In this document: one piece after another, positions 43,656-57,200 of the stretch
How positions within the stretch are numbered: the first letter of the stretch is position 1
Layout of the letters: each line of letters begins with the position of its first letter
NCBI GenBank assembly: GCA_009801085.1
Contig: VNWV01000010.1
Location: forward strand, 1,030,488-1,094,487
DNA: 64,000 nt
DNA from: Lasiodiplodia sp. COLG20
Taxonomy: Eukaryota > Ascomycota > Dothideomycetes > Botryosphaeriales > Botryosphaeriaceae
Direction of reading: 5' to 3'
Notes under the pieces: generated by a model
What the model saw: the letters and a program-made list of their open reading frames with translations, nothing else
Told to the model about the DNA's origin: nothing
The model's database searches: none
Made by a program: the position numbers and the translations under genes

Positions 43656-45448
43656 TCACGAGCCGTTCTTAACCCACGGAAGGCTGAAAGTACCGACCCA
43701 GTCCTCGACCTCCTTCCTCAGCTGGATGATATCGGTCACGTTCTCGCCCTCGCCAACATATTCCCTGAAGGCGTTGACGCTGCCAGGGTTCTTCCTGCCC
43801 TTGGACTCCGCAGCCTCCTTCGCAGTCTTGTCCAGCTTCTGCGTGATGGTCACCGCACGGTGCACGATGTCGGCCACGCGGACGAAGTCGTCGGGCGTGA
43901 AGCCGCGGGTGGTCATGGCCGGAGTACCCATGCGGAGGCCGCCGGGCTTCAGCGCCGACTTGTCGCCAGGAACCGTGTTCTTGTTGCTAGCAACGCCGAC
44001 CAGCTCGAGGACACGCTCGACACGAGCGCCGTCGACGCCGCGGTCCTTGAGGTCGATCAGGACTAGGTGGTTGTCGGTACCGCCGGAAACGATGTTGTAG
44101 CCGAGGCCGCCCTTGTCCTTGGAGTTTCCTAGCCTGTCGGCCAGAGCCTTGGCGTTGGCGAGAACTTGCCTCTGGTAGTCCTTGAATTCGTTGGACTGGG
44201 CCTGTTGCAGGGCGACGGCGAGCGCGGTGATGGTGTGGTTGTGAGGACCGCCCTGGTGGCCGGGGAAGACCGACGCGTTGATCTTCTCCTCCAAATCCCA
44301 CTTCTCCTCATTGCCCTTCTTGTCCACGCGGCGGGTGCCCTTGCGGTAGAAGATCATGGCACCGCGCGGGCCACGGAGAGACTTGTGAGTGGTGGTGGTG
44401 ACGACGTCCGACTCGTTGAAAGGAGAGGGAATGACACCAGCGGCGACGAGACCGGAGATGTGGGCCATGTCGGAGAGCAGGTAGGCGCCAACCTTGTCGG
44501 CAATTGCGCGGAAGCGCTCGTAATCCAGCAGCCTGCTGTACGCAGAGGTACCGGCGATGATGATCTTCGGGCGGTAAAGGACGGCTAGCTCTTCGAGCTT
44601 GTCATAGTCGATCAGGCCGGTCTTCTCGTCCAGCCGGTAAGGGAGGGTCTCAAAGTATTTCGATATGGCCGAAATCTTCTTGGTGGGAGTCTGGTATCCG
44701 TGGGAGAGATGGCCGCCGTGGGGTAGGTCAAGGCCCATGATACGCTCGTGGGTGTTGATCAGGGCGGAATACGCTTGAAGATTGGCGGGCGAGCCGGAGA
44801 GAGCTGCGACGAATGAGTCAAATGTCAGGTACCAGGGCCGCAAGCAACGTACGCTGGACATTCACGCCCCATTCGCTCTCCTTCAGGCCGAAGGTCTGCA
44901 GAGCACGCAGCTGGCATAATCTCTCCGCCTCGTCGATGAACTCGTTTCCTCCGTAGTAGCGCGCGCCGGGATAACCCTCGGAGTACTTGTCTGCAGCTCG
45001 GCTCAGTATTCGCTTTGCCGAGAGATCTCGATGTGCGTACTTTGCATGACACTTCCCAGAGCATCGAGAACGGCCTGGGAGGTGAAGTTTTCGGACGGAA
45101 TCAGGTTGATGAAGTGCTTCTGCCGCCTTTTCTCCTGTACGGTTCAACGGCGCGTTAGCAATGCGCGCCGGACGCAAGTGGAGTGCGCGTCGGCGCGAAT
45201 ACCTTCTCCACGATGTCGTACACGACGGGATCGGCTTGAGCGAGGTTCGAGGAGAGGAGCTTGAGGGCGTGTCAGCTTAATTGGAGCGCGCGAGACGGTC
45301 GACTGCAGCGCACCTTGTGCTGGTCGTCCAGAGAGACGGCGTAGCCCCGCGCCACACGAGGCCGCAGGCAGCTCTGGGCGATTGGCCGGCGGGCAGCGGT
45401 CGCCAGCAGGGCGCGCGAGGCCCGGCAGGTGTAGCGGAGAGACGACAT
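43656..45448 (-). CDS. SHM1: Serine hydroxymethyltransferase, mitochondrial form
   Basis: Five exons (45448-45314, 45259-45203, 45134-45041, 44990-44853, 44803-43656) give 523 residues. The first ~36 residues are Arg/Ala/Ser-rich without acidic residues, a mitochondrial presequence, followed by [11 protein letters not shown]. Conserved blocks are all present: [52 protein letters not shown] (rebuilt across intron 4), and the PLP-lysine site [15 protein letters not shown] with Lys282. The enzyme interconverts serine and glycine with tetrahydrofolate, feeding one-carbon metabolism. Intron 1 uses a TCAAG acceptor; intron 2 has a perfect GCTAAC branch. Length is as expected for the family. Confidence 0.96.
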
Positions 45449-46384
45449 GATTGCCGACCTGGGGAAGTCTCAGCAATGGAGCGTGGAGACAGCTGGGACG
45501 ATCTCGGCGCGGTGGTGAGGTGATGGATCGAGGCGTCCGAGCCGCCAAACGCGGGGCTAGGCCGCAAATGGAATGCCACGCGAGCCTGGCGCCATTTTTC
45601 TCCGCGCGGCACGCGTCGTCTCATCCTTTTCTCCTCATCACACAACTAAATCCAAGATGATGAGTCGGCCTTTACGGCAGCGCATCCTCACCTGCCGCGC
45701 GCAAGCACGGCGGCGTGGGTGCTGTTGACATGTTCCGGGCCCACCTCACCACCTTAGAGGAACAATTTGAGACTTTCTGATTGGATCTGTGTGATGGATT
45801 GCCTTCGACGACGTCGGCATCCTTCACGGAAGGAAGGGGGGCGTGACCTGGGCACGCTACCTTTCGCTGAGCTCGAGGGTGGCAGTCGGCTTTGCTGCTC
45901 ATCCACGAGCCTCAGGCCACGTTAGCTATTTAGGTAAAACAGCCTTTCGTCTTGGATCTTTTCTGGCCTGTCGGAACTTTGTTAATGCTGTCTGCAACGT
46001 TGATAGGTAGTCAGTGGAAATATGATACTTGTCAACACCCGCTCGACGACCGAAATGTGTCTGTGAACATGGTGATGACCCAAGGGACTCGCAACGCACC
46101 GACACCAGCGTGCGCACGTGTTGACCCTCCCGTCTGCTGGACCCTTTCCTTCTATGTGCTCAGGCTCGGCAGTTGCCTGTTATGGGTGGCGCCTTCCTCT
46201 CCACTTCCGCCTTACATCACTGCGCCGATAACCCTGAGCAAAAGTAAAACCTACAACCTCCAACCTCTTCCTCCGCTCTCCACCATCGCAGCCACACAGT
46301 CGGCAGCTCCCCGCTGTTGTGAGCTTACGTCACCTGCTACCGGGCCGCCCAGCGAGGACACTCGGCGCGTTCAAGTCTCGCAAC
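45449..46384. promoter_or_regulatory. Divergent promoter region, SHMT and 2EXR genes
   Basis: About 940 bases between divergent start codons. No TATA is evident near either start. Short frames only. Confidence 0.5.
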
Positions 46385-47734
46385 ATGCCTCGCAAGGCGC
46401 CTCCCAAACTCAAAGCCTCCAAGCCGGCAAATGCTCGCAAGGGTAGCCCCGAGCTTGGCGACGGTGACCTCCAAACCCGCTACAACGCCCGCACGGGACG
46501 TCCCATTCGCGACAACGCCGGCCGGAAGTCTCTTGACCCATCCTACCTCGACACCATTGAAGTCGTCGATGACGAGGGTCTGGAAAGCGAGTCGGGGTCC
46601 GAGGACGAAGAGGGCGTCAAGAAGAAACACCCCAAAAGGAAGCGAACTCCTTCACCACCGCTGCCGGATGTCGACCAGATGCCGCTCTTCCCGGAAGACG
46701 TACCCTCGCGCGAACCGACACCGCAATTTCTGGACGAAGACGACGCCGGCTCGATCAACTTGACGCTTAATATCCCAAAGGGCTTCAGTGGTCCCCTGGT
46801 TCTGAAGATTGACCGCGGCATGCTCGACAACGGACGCTCGGAACCTCCGTCCAAGCGCCAGCATCTCTCCCGCGCCCCGACGGAATCGTCAAATTCCAGC
46901 GCTGGAGACAACATCGCGGTCGCTCCTCGCAAGACAGCCGTTGGCCAACGTGGGCACTTCGGTTCCAAGACGCGTGAAGATCCCACCAAGAAGACATTCG
47001 CCGATCTTCCGGCGGAGCTTCGAAACCAGATCTACCGACTCGCGTTCGTTACCAAGGATGAGGTTAACTTCAGTCGGCCAGTCAACTTCAGCCGTTCTGC
47101 GGCTTTGCTGCGGACCTGTAGACAAATCTACAATGAGGGACGCAGCGTGCTCTACTCCGAGAATAGGTTCTCGTTCTCCCGAAACACCCGCTCACGTGCA
47201 CCCTATTGGAGCTCACAAGACAAGGAGATTGGTTACCAGGATATGAGAGTCTTTCTCAACTCGATCGGCCCCACTAACATATCCGTAAGTGATTCATCAT
47301 CTGCGTGTTTGATACCTCCTCTCACTAGCATCAAGCTGCTCAGGTCGATCTCGATCATGCTCACAGACGCATCCCCATCGAGTACTCCATACTTGGATCA
47401 TGGTAAGATAGAATGCATATCCTGCCATCTGTTAATGAGACGCTGATCAAAGATAGATGCACGCCGTTTTGTCCGTGATGAGCACATTATCTACTGCCTT
47501 CGTCAGATCTCGAAGCACGGCGAACTTAAGGAGATTGAGCTTTCGTTCTACGGTCGCAAGTGCCTCACTCGAACGGACTACCGCTTTCTCGATGCTTTGA
47601 AGGAGATCAAAGCCGACAAGGTCCGCCTAGAGCCACCGGAGCGCCACTGGTATCCTTCAAAGATTGAATACCCTTTGAAGACATCCCTTCTCGAATCCAT
47701 GGAGCGCTCACCCAAGATGTACAAGAACGAATGA
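46385..47734 (+). CDS. 2EXR-domain protein, fungal, unknown role
   Basis: Three exons (46385-47284, 47336-47402, 47457-47734) give 414 residues. The first ~200 residues are disordered, basic at the start (MPRKAPPKLKASKP) with acidic and KKKHPKRKR nuclear-type stretches. The conserved part begins KTFADLPAELRNQIYRLAF at about 205, followed by LLRTCRQIYNEGRSVLYSEN, the F-box-like pattern of the 2EXR family common in ascomycetes. Intron 1 (51 bp, GTAAGT...ATCAAG) is a multiple of three and has no stop, so retention would insert 17 residues; I spliced it because the result (NISLLRSISIML) restores the family pattern. Intron 2 ends at GATAG. A role in protein-protein contacts or ubiquitylation is only suggested by the F-box-like core. 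Confidence 0.8.
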
Positions 47735-50214
47735 CTATTTTCACCCTTCGTATAGTACGACATTTGCCGATTCCTGGTGGAAAGCGGAGACAGAAGTATC
47801 CAGTTCACCCCCTATATCCTATCCCAACTCACTCCAAAGCTGCACTTCGATATAATCCCACCTCGGGGAGTGCGCAGCTGCAGGTGCACCGGCCTTGAAT
47901 GACCAGCTCTGGCGGAGCTCATCTTTCTTCAAGGAGCTTACTGTTTCCCTCTCATCATATACTCTAAAGAGTAATACTTGAGGTTTCGGCCTTTAATTCA
48001 CTGCTTTCGAATAACGGCGGGAAAAAGAGTAAAAGAAAAGGATGGCGTTGGTTGCGGGGGTTCTTCTGTAAGACAGTTCTCCGACCGGCGGAAACACTTG
48101 GCCTTTCTTCCGGTTTCTCATGTTCCACAGCACTACCAAAAGGCGGCTTCCTGAACAGTTACATTTATTTAATCTCATCATCATTAATGGGGTACGATAA
48201 AAAAGAGGTAAATGATAGTCATGGGCTTTGAGGTAGAATAGCTATGCAGCTGAACGAAGATGTAAGAATCTACCCACGTGTATGTGATTTGACCAATCGC
48301 CATCGTGTGACACAATCTCCCAACACTTGATCCGAGTAGCTCTCACATGGTAATTCCACTCTTCGGAATAACAGGTGGAATGTTTCTTCGACGGGACGTG
48401 ATCACACCTGCAGCCTGGAGAATGCCGCGTCAATTACAAACCTCGTTTGTACGCCCGTTCCTGCAGATAGTGCATAAATTGGCTGCATGCGCCGTGAAAT
48501 GCGTGGCACACCGCCAAGTGTCACTGTTATATCAGTTGAAACTGTTATACACACGGCTCAGCTATACTTCTCGCTCAGCCCTGTCGCCGCATGAAAAAAA
48601 AAAAAAAAAAAAGGCGGTGACAACTACAACCACGTGCTTTCGAACTACGCGTTGATAAGCCGGACGGTGATGAGCACATTCTGCCCTGCACGGCAAAATA
48701 CACAAGGCCGACCGCGGTCCGAGTATTCGTCCTACTGCTAGCGCGCGATGCAAGCCCGATCCGCACGTTTCTCCTCGCGAATCGGAGAAAATAAAAGACC
48801 AAGACTAAAATCGCCAACGGGCATCAATCGCCATCCGGGATTCCCGGCCGCCTTACAGAAAACCGCCCTGCCGAAAATAAAAGCTCGGAGACTATTGATT
48901 GATGACAGATAACGGTATGTCCCAGACTACCGAAACGCTGGGTTCAGTCCTAGATCTCGGATCTTCTTCCCAAGGGCCCTTGATTCATGGGACGACGGGC
49001 TACCGTGCACGTTGTCCTCGTTGCGGCTCTTGCGCAGGGCTGGCCGAATGTCACCTACCGTTTTGGAATGGAGGCGAGCATTGACATTCATGAGCTCGCA
49101 CGTATTTGGTGTTGCTAGAGCCCGCGTCGGACCGCCGCTTGGTCAGGGCGGCCACGTGTGCGTCGAGACCAGGAGGAAAAAGGGAAGGCCATGGTCGGTT
49201 ATCGACCAAAAGAAAATAATGTTGGTCGTATATGGAAATCCTTGGACGGTGCTCGGACGGCGAGGGATAATCTGTCATCATCGTTCAGCTAGACAGGGGC
49301 ACGTCATCTTGCTTCTGCCCGTTGCGGACCGCTGTGGCAGCGAGGGAAAAAGGTGACGACGAGTGGTCGGCATTGGGTGTCGTGCGGCCATGCGTCAATG
49401 TAAGCTTTGTTCACCCAAATTATCGGTGCCACGCCAACGAAGACCCTGGTTTCTGGTGAGTTCTGTGCGTGCGCGCGGGCATTTGGACATGTTTCTGGGC
49501 TGCCGAGACAGGTCGTCGAATGCCGGAATCGGACCGGCCGCCTCGGTGAAATCACTGCGAAGGGGGCGGTCGTTGGCGGATGAGCATAACGTGCGATGGA
49601 GGGCTGCGCACGTGGTTTCGTGGTGGTGCTTTGACCGGCTATCGGTACCTGTGGGGGGGTAATTGGGATAAGCGGGATGTGCCGTCACAATAAACGCGCG
49701 CGCCTACACCCATCGGGAAATTGTGCTGAGCGGCCTTGTCATGACTTCGCTGGTTGGCAGAGCGGTCTGGAAGAGAAAATGAAGTGGGGATGTGTGGGGC
49801 AGCGAGAGGCAGGACCCTGCGTGAGTTCTCGGGGGAGATTCTGGGGATTGGCAGAAGTGTTTGGGCTGAATGATCTGAGACCAGGATTGCGGAGAAAAAT
49901 CAAGGTGACGTCTGTGACGTGGTGGAGTCCAACCCAGCAATCGGATTCGTCCCTCGGCGGTGGGGAAGACTTGGTTCGAGCGCGCGGTGAGATGGTGATG
50001 CGTGTTTCAGAATACCGTGTGGAGAAGGGCTTGTTTGGACCTGGTTGGACGTCTTGCCGCCCGGCGGTTGCAATTTGCTGATGCCTTGTTGGATGCAGTT
50101 GTATTTAGCTTTTCAGCTGGATATCATTGCTTCATTTCTCTCTAAACCTTTTTCCCAATACGTCATTCACAAGCCAGCCCAACCTCACCGGTATAGCTCA
50201 CCAATCACGGGCTC
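47735..50214. other. Intergenic region, no gene seen
   Basis: 3' flanks of the 2EXR gene and the co-chaperone gene. It contains an 18-nt poly-A run at 48594-48611. Several 60-130 codon frames overlap on both strands without domains. Confidence 0.5.
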
Positions 50215-51624
50215 TCATAGACCTTTTCTCTTCTTGAACTCCGCGATCCACTCTTGCGCTCTTGCTTTGGGCACAACATTCACCTTGACTAGTCCGTCCA
50301 CAATCTCCACCGTGCCCCCAGCCAGCAGCTTGCCGAGCGGGACCTTCTTGCCCGCCTTGATCAGGCCACCGGAAGACGTCTCCAGGTAGCATTCGGTGCC
50401 CGCTTGGGTGTATTCCTTGTCCTCGTCCCAGGGCACGGGCAGAATGTATTCGAGGTGCTGGCCGAGGCTGTCCGTCTCGGCGCACGCCTGGATGAAGTCA
50501 CTCTGCGCGTGCAGCGGGTAGAGGAGGATGAGCGGAAATGAGAGGACCGATGAAGGGTCCAGTGCCTCCGCCAGCGCAACCTTCGCGTCTCCCGTGTCTG
50601 GGTCTGCGCCTGTAGACCGTATCTTGATGTTGCGTGCTCTGAGCGCTAATTGAAGGGCGTTCTCTTCGTTGCGCTTCTTAGTCTCCCGCTCTTTGCGCTT
50701 TCGCTCGGTCTCATCGAGATGCCTCTTGCGTGCTGCGATCTTGGTCTTGAGAGTCTTGAGGGAAGCATTGTTGGCGTCAATCGCCAAACCACGCTCGCAC
50801 GAATCCTCGGCTTCGGGGATCTTGTCTAGAGCGAGGAGTGCGGTGGCGCTGCGATACCAAGCCTTTACGTTTGAAGGGTTGATGAGAAGAGTTGCTTTGC
50901 AATTTTGTATGCAGGAGCGGTAATTTTCTGTTCGAGGGTCAGCCTACTGTCGCGTATAATAAATTATTTGCTGGCCGCTTATACAGGGTCCAGATATAAC
51001 ACGGGGAATTCCGGCTAACGTACTCAACTCTAGATTGCACAACGCCTTGTTCACCAGGGATGCTTCCTCAATCTGCCTCTCTTTCCGCGCTTCCTCCTCG
51101 GGATCCTGCTGCCCTTCCGCCAAATCAATGTCCGGGTTCTCGTTCAGCTCTTTGCTCTCTCCCTTCAATACGCCGAGGGCTTTATCGTAGAACTCGCGAG
51201 CGTCGACCCACTGCTTTGCGCGGGCACATTCGTTTCCTTGCTCGCGGAAATTACCCGCAACCTCAGCCTTGGTCCCTTCGTACGCAAGCGCCTTCAGTCC
51301 CTCCAGAGCTACGTTCTCGCCGCCTAGCCCATCACTTTCATCCAGTGATGTCATGAAAAGCGGCGAGCGATTGAGCTCGGCTAGGAGCTCATCGGCGGTT
51401 TTGGACCTCGTTTCCGTCATGGCCGGCGGCCTTGCGGCCGACGCCTTGCCGTCGGAAGGCTCGTCCGCGGCAGCTGGGCTCTTATTTTGGGTAGCATTAT
51501 TGATGAAGGATTCGAGCGAGGGCACGCCACTTGGGCCGGGGCCGCTGGGGAGGTTCGGTGGCGGGTTTGCGTTAAGGTTGAGCGATTCGTCAAAGTCGTC
51601 GGGCAGCTCTTCGATCTTGCCCAT
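50215..51624 (-). CDS. CNS1: TPR co-chaperone, Cns1/TTC4 family
   Basis: Two exons (51624-51024 and 50927-50215, 96-bp intron) give 437 residues. The N-terminal part has the family segment ADELLAELNRSPLFMTSLDE. Three TPRs span about 120-240: FREQGNECARAKQWVDAREFY, NKALCNLELKNYRSCIQNC (rebuilt by splicing) and VKAWYRSATALLALDKIPEA. A charged helix (KRHLDETERKRKERETKKR) leads to the C-terminal wheel domain, with PVPWDEDKEYT. Cns1 binds the MEEVD tail of Hsp90 through its TPRs and supports Hsp90/Hsp70 client folding, including elongation factor 2; it is essential in yeast. The start at 51624 fits a conserved short acidic N-terminus (MGKIEELPDDFDESL). Confidence 0.92.
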
Positions 51625-54208
51625 GGTGGCGGTTTCGGCAGAGAGGTCGCAGGTGGGCGTCGCGGGAGATTGCGGTCAGACACCCTGAAGCAGCAGCAGC
51701 TCCAGGCTTGTACGAGGCGCGGGCGGGTCTGAGATTGGATTGGGTGCAGCTGGCGGGGCAGAGAGGCGGGAAGCAGACGAAATTTCGTTATCGATAACGT
51801 TTCAGCCTCAGGCACCGGCGGCGGATGCGCGAAGGATTCCGGCAGCAGCCAGCCGTGAACTTTGCCGTGCGTGACAACGACCGGGGAAGTGCGCCTACTG
51901 CAGAGATTGGCTCCCGTCACTTGCTTTTTCTCCGGTCGTCGAGGCCCTGCGCAAGCGGCATCCTGGGATGTTCGTCGTGACGGCACCAACGCTCGATCCT
52001 CCTTCGTGCCAATGCCAGTCCCGCTGATCGTCGACCGCAGGGCTCCCGGGATTCACTGACGCAAAATGGTCTGGACGGCCGCTCCCTGCCGTCACGTCGT
52101 CCCCGACGGATAACGTTCCGGTGGAGGCCAGGGACACCTTGCCCGTTGCGCGGTCACGACGACGAAATGCTATGGGGATCCGGCAGCAGTGCTATTTCGA
52201 GGCGAACAACGGTACCCTAACGGTTCATTCTCGAATGTTTCCGCAGCTAGCATAGCCTCCGCCGAGGGAGCGTGCGGCATAAATCAGCTATTTCGCGTAG
52301 GCCGATAGGGCTTCCCGGCCTCTGATGATATGATTCTTTTTATACCCTCCACGTTCGGGGTCCGCTAATGCACATTGCATTACGTTACGGTCGATCGCGC
52401 GGGCGCAGATCCCGGGTTCGCGGACGTTTGCACCTAGCATCTACGACGTCTATCTAGTGCAGCAAGTAGATTCCGTGTATTTGTCAACCATAAATTGGAG
52501 AGTCGCGAATCTATACCCACACGGCGGGAGATCACTCGACCGCCAAGCTCGCGCGTCTCATGGTGATACGAGCAATTTCGTTCTTGTCAGCCGCATCGCG
52601 AATGCGGGGAGACGGGCCTGGGCTTCGTCTGCGACGGTGGCGGCTGATAGCAGCAGGCAGACGGCGTGCGATCTGCGAGCCGGTGGGCGCGCAATCTGCT
52701 GGAAATACGGCATCGCTATTGACAGCAATATGCGGCAGTGCAAGCGAGGGCATAGGGCGGGGGTCTCCAGGCTGCGTCAGCGCCCGGACTCACGGCGGGC
52801 TTCGGAACTGGCTCTGATAGTGACGGCAGGCTGTGATGTGACGGCGACGGCGCGTCGTGCAGCAGCTAGCAGCAGCGCCATCTCAACGCTCGAGCTCTCC
52901 CGGCACTCTGGGACGTGCAACCGCTGCAGAGACCTCGGCCAGTGGCACACGTATCGCCGTCTCCGCTACCGGGCAGGGCGATCTGGCAGGGCCGCACGCT
53001 GCGCCGGCCGTGACGCCTCGCGACGCGATACAGGCGCGCCGCCACAACACCACGGCACGAGGAGCGCGTCGACAGGGGCACCAACGGCGGCGCGCCCCGT
53101 TGGCCGTGCCTTTTAGCCAGTGTCCGGCGGCCGCCCTTCCGCTCAGCTGGCGGTGGGGCTAGCGACGGGGTCCTGCGTTGGTCTGCGGGCCATTTCCAGC
53201 GGTGCTGCGGCGGCGCGGGTAGGCTGCCCCTGATGAGCGCCACCCTTGCACGGGCGCGCCCACTGCGGAAATCTTCACTCTCCAGGCTGGCGGGCCGCGC
53301 GCTGCTCGCTGCACTTCAACGCTCGCTGCAATTTCGATTCGGCCGCGCCCCCCATTCGCGCCCGCGCACGCCCGCCCATGGCAGCTGCAAGCTCCCCTGC
53401 CACGCCGGCGCAGCGCCAGGGAACCCCCCAATAAACCGCCATGGATCAGCAGCTCATGCCCGTCATGCCCGCACCTCTCCTCACGCACCCAAGTACCTCC
53501 CCACGCCGCCATCCGAGGCCAGCCTGCACGACCCTCTCTTTCCCGACCACGTCACATTCTCTCGCCCACGGTTCGCATTTGCTTCTCGTCCTTTTCCGCG
53601 ACTTCTCCAATGCACTGCCGTCCTTAGCGTGTCTCTTCGTCTCGGCCTAGTAGCCTCGTCCGCGTCTCCGCAAATACACGTACGCCCTCTTACGCCGCCT
53701 CTTCTTCACGCGTGCAACCCTCCCGCCGAACCTCACACCACCCAGGCCGCACCCGATTTCCGTTCTACCAGTGGCGCCTGCTGACAGTTCCGGGGTAGCA
53801 CAGCATTGACTCCCGCTCTGCATAATTGGCGCCTCTGTCTCTCCACTCATTGCTGCTCTGGCACCCCGCAAGCACCGTCATCTCAGAGCCGCACGTTCAT
53901 AAAGGCTCCTGTTACTACTGCCACCACCACCGCCCAAACCTCGGCAATTTCCGTTCCGTCGTTTCAGCTTGCATTGAAAGGACTTCTTGTACACACAAGC
54001 TTTCCTCTCCAAAAAAGTATGTGAAGCACGCGTCACTTGCTCGGCGGCAGGGACTCCCTGCCCTATAAGGCCGACCGTGCTAACCTTGAGAGCAGTCATG
54101 TTTCAGGCTCGCTAAAGTCTTGGGAAGTCCAAATTGCACTTGTAGCGGGACGTGATCGATACTCCCTATTAGGAGCGCTGCCGCCTCGACAGCTCTCCCG
54201 CCGTCACC
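51625..54208. other. Divergent intergenic region, co-chaperone and ApsA-like genes
   Basis: 2.6 kb of GC-rich DNA between divergent genes. Frames such as 52457-53116 (219 codons) are Arg/Ala/Ser-rich and overlap others on both strands; none is supported. The last 200 bases are the leader of the ApsA-like gene and contain a likely intron. Confidence 0.5.
54017..54095 (+). other. Probable 5' leader intron of the ApsA-like gene
   Basis: Donor GTATGT at 54017, branch CGTGCTAACC near 54077-54086 and acceptor AGCAG ending 54095 form a complete 79-bp intron about 110 bases before the start codon. If spliced, it removes leader sequence only; the ATG at 54098 just after it would open a short upstream frame. 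Confidence 0.5.
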
Positions 54209-57200
54209 ATGGCGACCGAATACTTCTCCGACCAGGAGTCTTCGATCGCGGCGAACTCGCTGGCGGAAACTCCATTCATGACTCCCCAACCTTCGAGGTC
54301 ACGACGCTCGTCGCGCCATGGGACCCCATCGTCTCTCGGTGACCTATCGCAGGCGTCGCCCGTGCCGCCGGCTTCCGACTGCACATCAGACGACCCCGCA
54401 AACGACGAGAACATCTCCATGCTGGATCCCCGCCGCTTCACCCCGACGCTGCACGCCAATCTCGTCGCCGAGATTCTCAACTTGCGGCGAGAACTCGACT
54501 CCAAGCACCGCGTCATCGAGGACCTTGAGACCAGCCTGCACTCGACGCAAGAGGAGAACGAGGTGCTCAATGACAAGCTATCGACGAGCTTGAGAGAGAG
54601 CCGGAACGCCAGACGTCAGATCCAGCAGTTAGAAACCGGAACTCTCTCCGCCCTCGAGGAATTGGCCAAGGAGCGAGACCAATTCAGGGCCGACAACGAG
54701 CAGCTCAAGAGCAAACTCGAAGCGTCTCAGAAAAAAGCCAAGAGTGAAGGTGATGCGTCAGATCGCACGCAAGACCTTTGGCAAAAAGACAAAGATGCTT
54801 GGGACAACGACAAGCGATCTCTAGAGCGCCGGCTTCACGTCACCGAAACCCGATTGAAAGTCGTCCTCGATGAACTAGCAGCGCAGCAGGCAGCAGCCGA
54901 GGCTCAGGCCCAGGGAGAGCCCGTGGGCAGCAAAGACGCCACGAACGGTCACGAGAGCGACACGGCCAGTGTCCAGTCTTCGCCGAAGAAGGGTCGCCAC
55001 AGGCGGAACCAGAGCAGCGGCAGCGCAAGAAGCATTCGGAGCTTCGGTCCTCGCGGCTACCGTGCATCCATACTCACCATCGGCTCCGAAGCACATGTGA
55101 AGCTCTCGAACGGTATCAGCCTTGCAGACGAGCTTGCCTTTGACGAAGAGGACGAAGATCTTGAAGACCTGGAAACGGATTCCGACGACTATACCGAGCA
55201 CGAGATTCGCGCGCGGAAGCTGATGGAGGCCAGAGCATCTTCCGTGCCCGACGAAAAGGCGCGCAAGATGCTCGGTATAATGATTGACAAAGACAGGACC
55301 ACGCCGACGCCGAGCGAGCCCGACAGGGATATGTCTTACTCTTTCGACGACACTGCGCTGCTCGACCCCGCCCACCGCCCGAAACATCAGCAATCCTTCG
55401 ATACCATTGTCCCGTCGCAGTTCGAGCCGAAGATCGAACCGGAAGACGTGGCCAAGGTTGAGCAGAAGCGCGTCGAATACGTCGATACCGGGGTTCAACC
55501 GTCTCCACCACCGTCTCCCAGGGTCACTGCGCAGCAGATTGTGGCTGCGAGGAGCAGCGGCCACATCATGGCCGCCATGGATGTGGAGGCGAACCAGAGG
55601 AAGAAGCGCGTCTCCGCGCCTCCTACCGAGGGCCAGAAAGAGAAGGAGCCGGCGACGTCTCAACGAAAATCGGGACTGATGGTCTCAACATCGTGTCAGA
55701 CCCTGAGCCAGCCGTTGAGCCCTCCCGAGACGCCGACGGTCGTGCTTCCCGAGCCCGCGGTCGAGCCTGCAGCTCCGGCTGAGGCACCGCAGATGGCTTC
55801 GACGTCTACGCAGACGGAACCGCTGGCGGATCCTCGGCCACAACCGTTGCCCGAAGTCGTAGTCGAGCCCCCTCAGTCCCCGCCTCGGACGTCGACTCCC
55901 GCGCCGATTGCCATTCCGCAAATCGCCATCCATCCCCCGGGCTCTACTCCTGGATCTCCCAAGCATGCTGTGCTCCCTCCGAATACCAAGAGTGCCGGCT
56001 GCCAGACCGATTCCGAATTGCCTAGCAACATGCGCGATTCCGAGGTACAGACCGATCCCATTATGATCGACCAGCGAGTTGCCAAACTTCCACCTCACCT
56101 GCTGCCTTCGGCCATCTCCTCGAAGCCAGGAACGCCTAACAAGGAGGAGCAAAAGGCCCAGCCCGTGCTCGCTAAGCCCTTTGAGGAAAAGGGAAAGTCT
56201 CCCTTGCATACCTCCACGCAGGAGTTGCTCAAATCACTGCGCTCCAAGTCCATCCAGGCCACTCAAGACAAATACCCTGGCAATAATGATAACGGGCCCC
56301 TCACACAAGAGAGCAATGACGGCATAAGGCGACCATTCAGGACCAGCAGCTTGTTCGCCGGCTTCGACGGGGCAAGTTCCGACGAGGATGCAGCCGATGA
56401 AGAAGCATCGAGTGACGAAGAGGGGTACAGCGGTCGTGCAGTAGTGATCAGAGCAGTCAAATACGGCCGCATGTTCACCAAGCCTCCGACGCCGGTGCCA
56501 GAAGAGAAGGAGCCCAATTCCAAACGATCCTCGTACGAGAAGCGCTCTTCGGTCGAGAAACGGTCCTCTTACGAAAAGCCGGCCAAGGTCGAGAAGCCCA
56601 TCAGGGCCGGGTCCATTCGCAAGCAGCCGAGCGTACGTCGCTCCGCGCTGCTACAGAGTGGCATCGCCGCCCACGACCGGCCAACCCTCGTGGAAGCAGG
56701 TTCCAGCAAGACGCTCTCAACGCCCAAACCGCCGCCGTTTCCCGTGCCGACGAGGTCGAGCTCCAGGAAATTGCCGCTCAGCAAGAGCGAGGGCTCGCAG
56801 AGCCCGACACCACGCAGCAACATGTTCACGAACCGCCGTTCGCGCCAGCAGCAGCAGCACGCCAGGCAGGACAGTCTGCGCAAGGTCCGCTCCGCAGCAG
56901 TCATCCGCCGCGACGGCCGTCAACGAAGCAGATCCCCGCCCCCGCCCCAGCCTCAGTCTGCTCTGACCTCTCCGGACGAGCCAAAGGACGCACCGCCGCT
57001 TCCCCGCGACCGCGTCACTTCTCCATACCAGGCGTACGCTTCACGACATCCCGGCCGCCAGCCGTCGGTCAGCACCGGGGTCAGCACGGCAGTCAGTTCC
57101 GCCGTCACGAACAGCAACCAATCGACGAGCTCCGTCCAGTCGGTCAGCGTCGTCGATGCCATCGCAGGTGCGATGGTCGGCGAGTGGCTGTGGAAGTACG

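Noticed and set aside
52457..53116. 219-codon plus frame in the divergent intergenic region
   Set aside because: Arg/Ala-rich, no domain, overlaps other frames on both strands.
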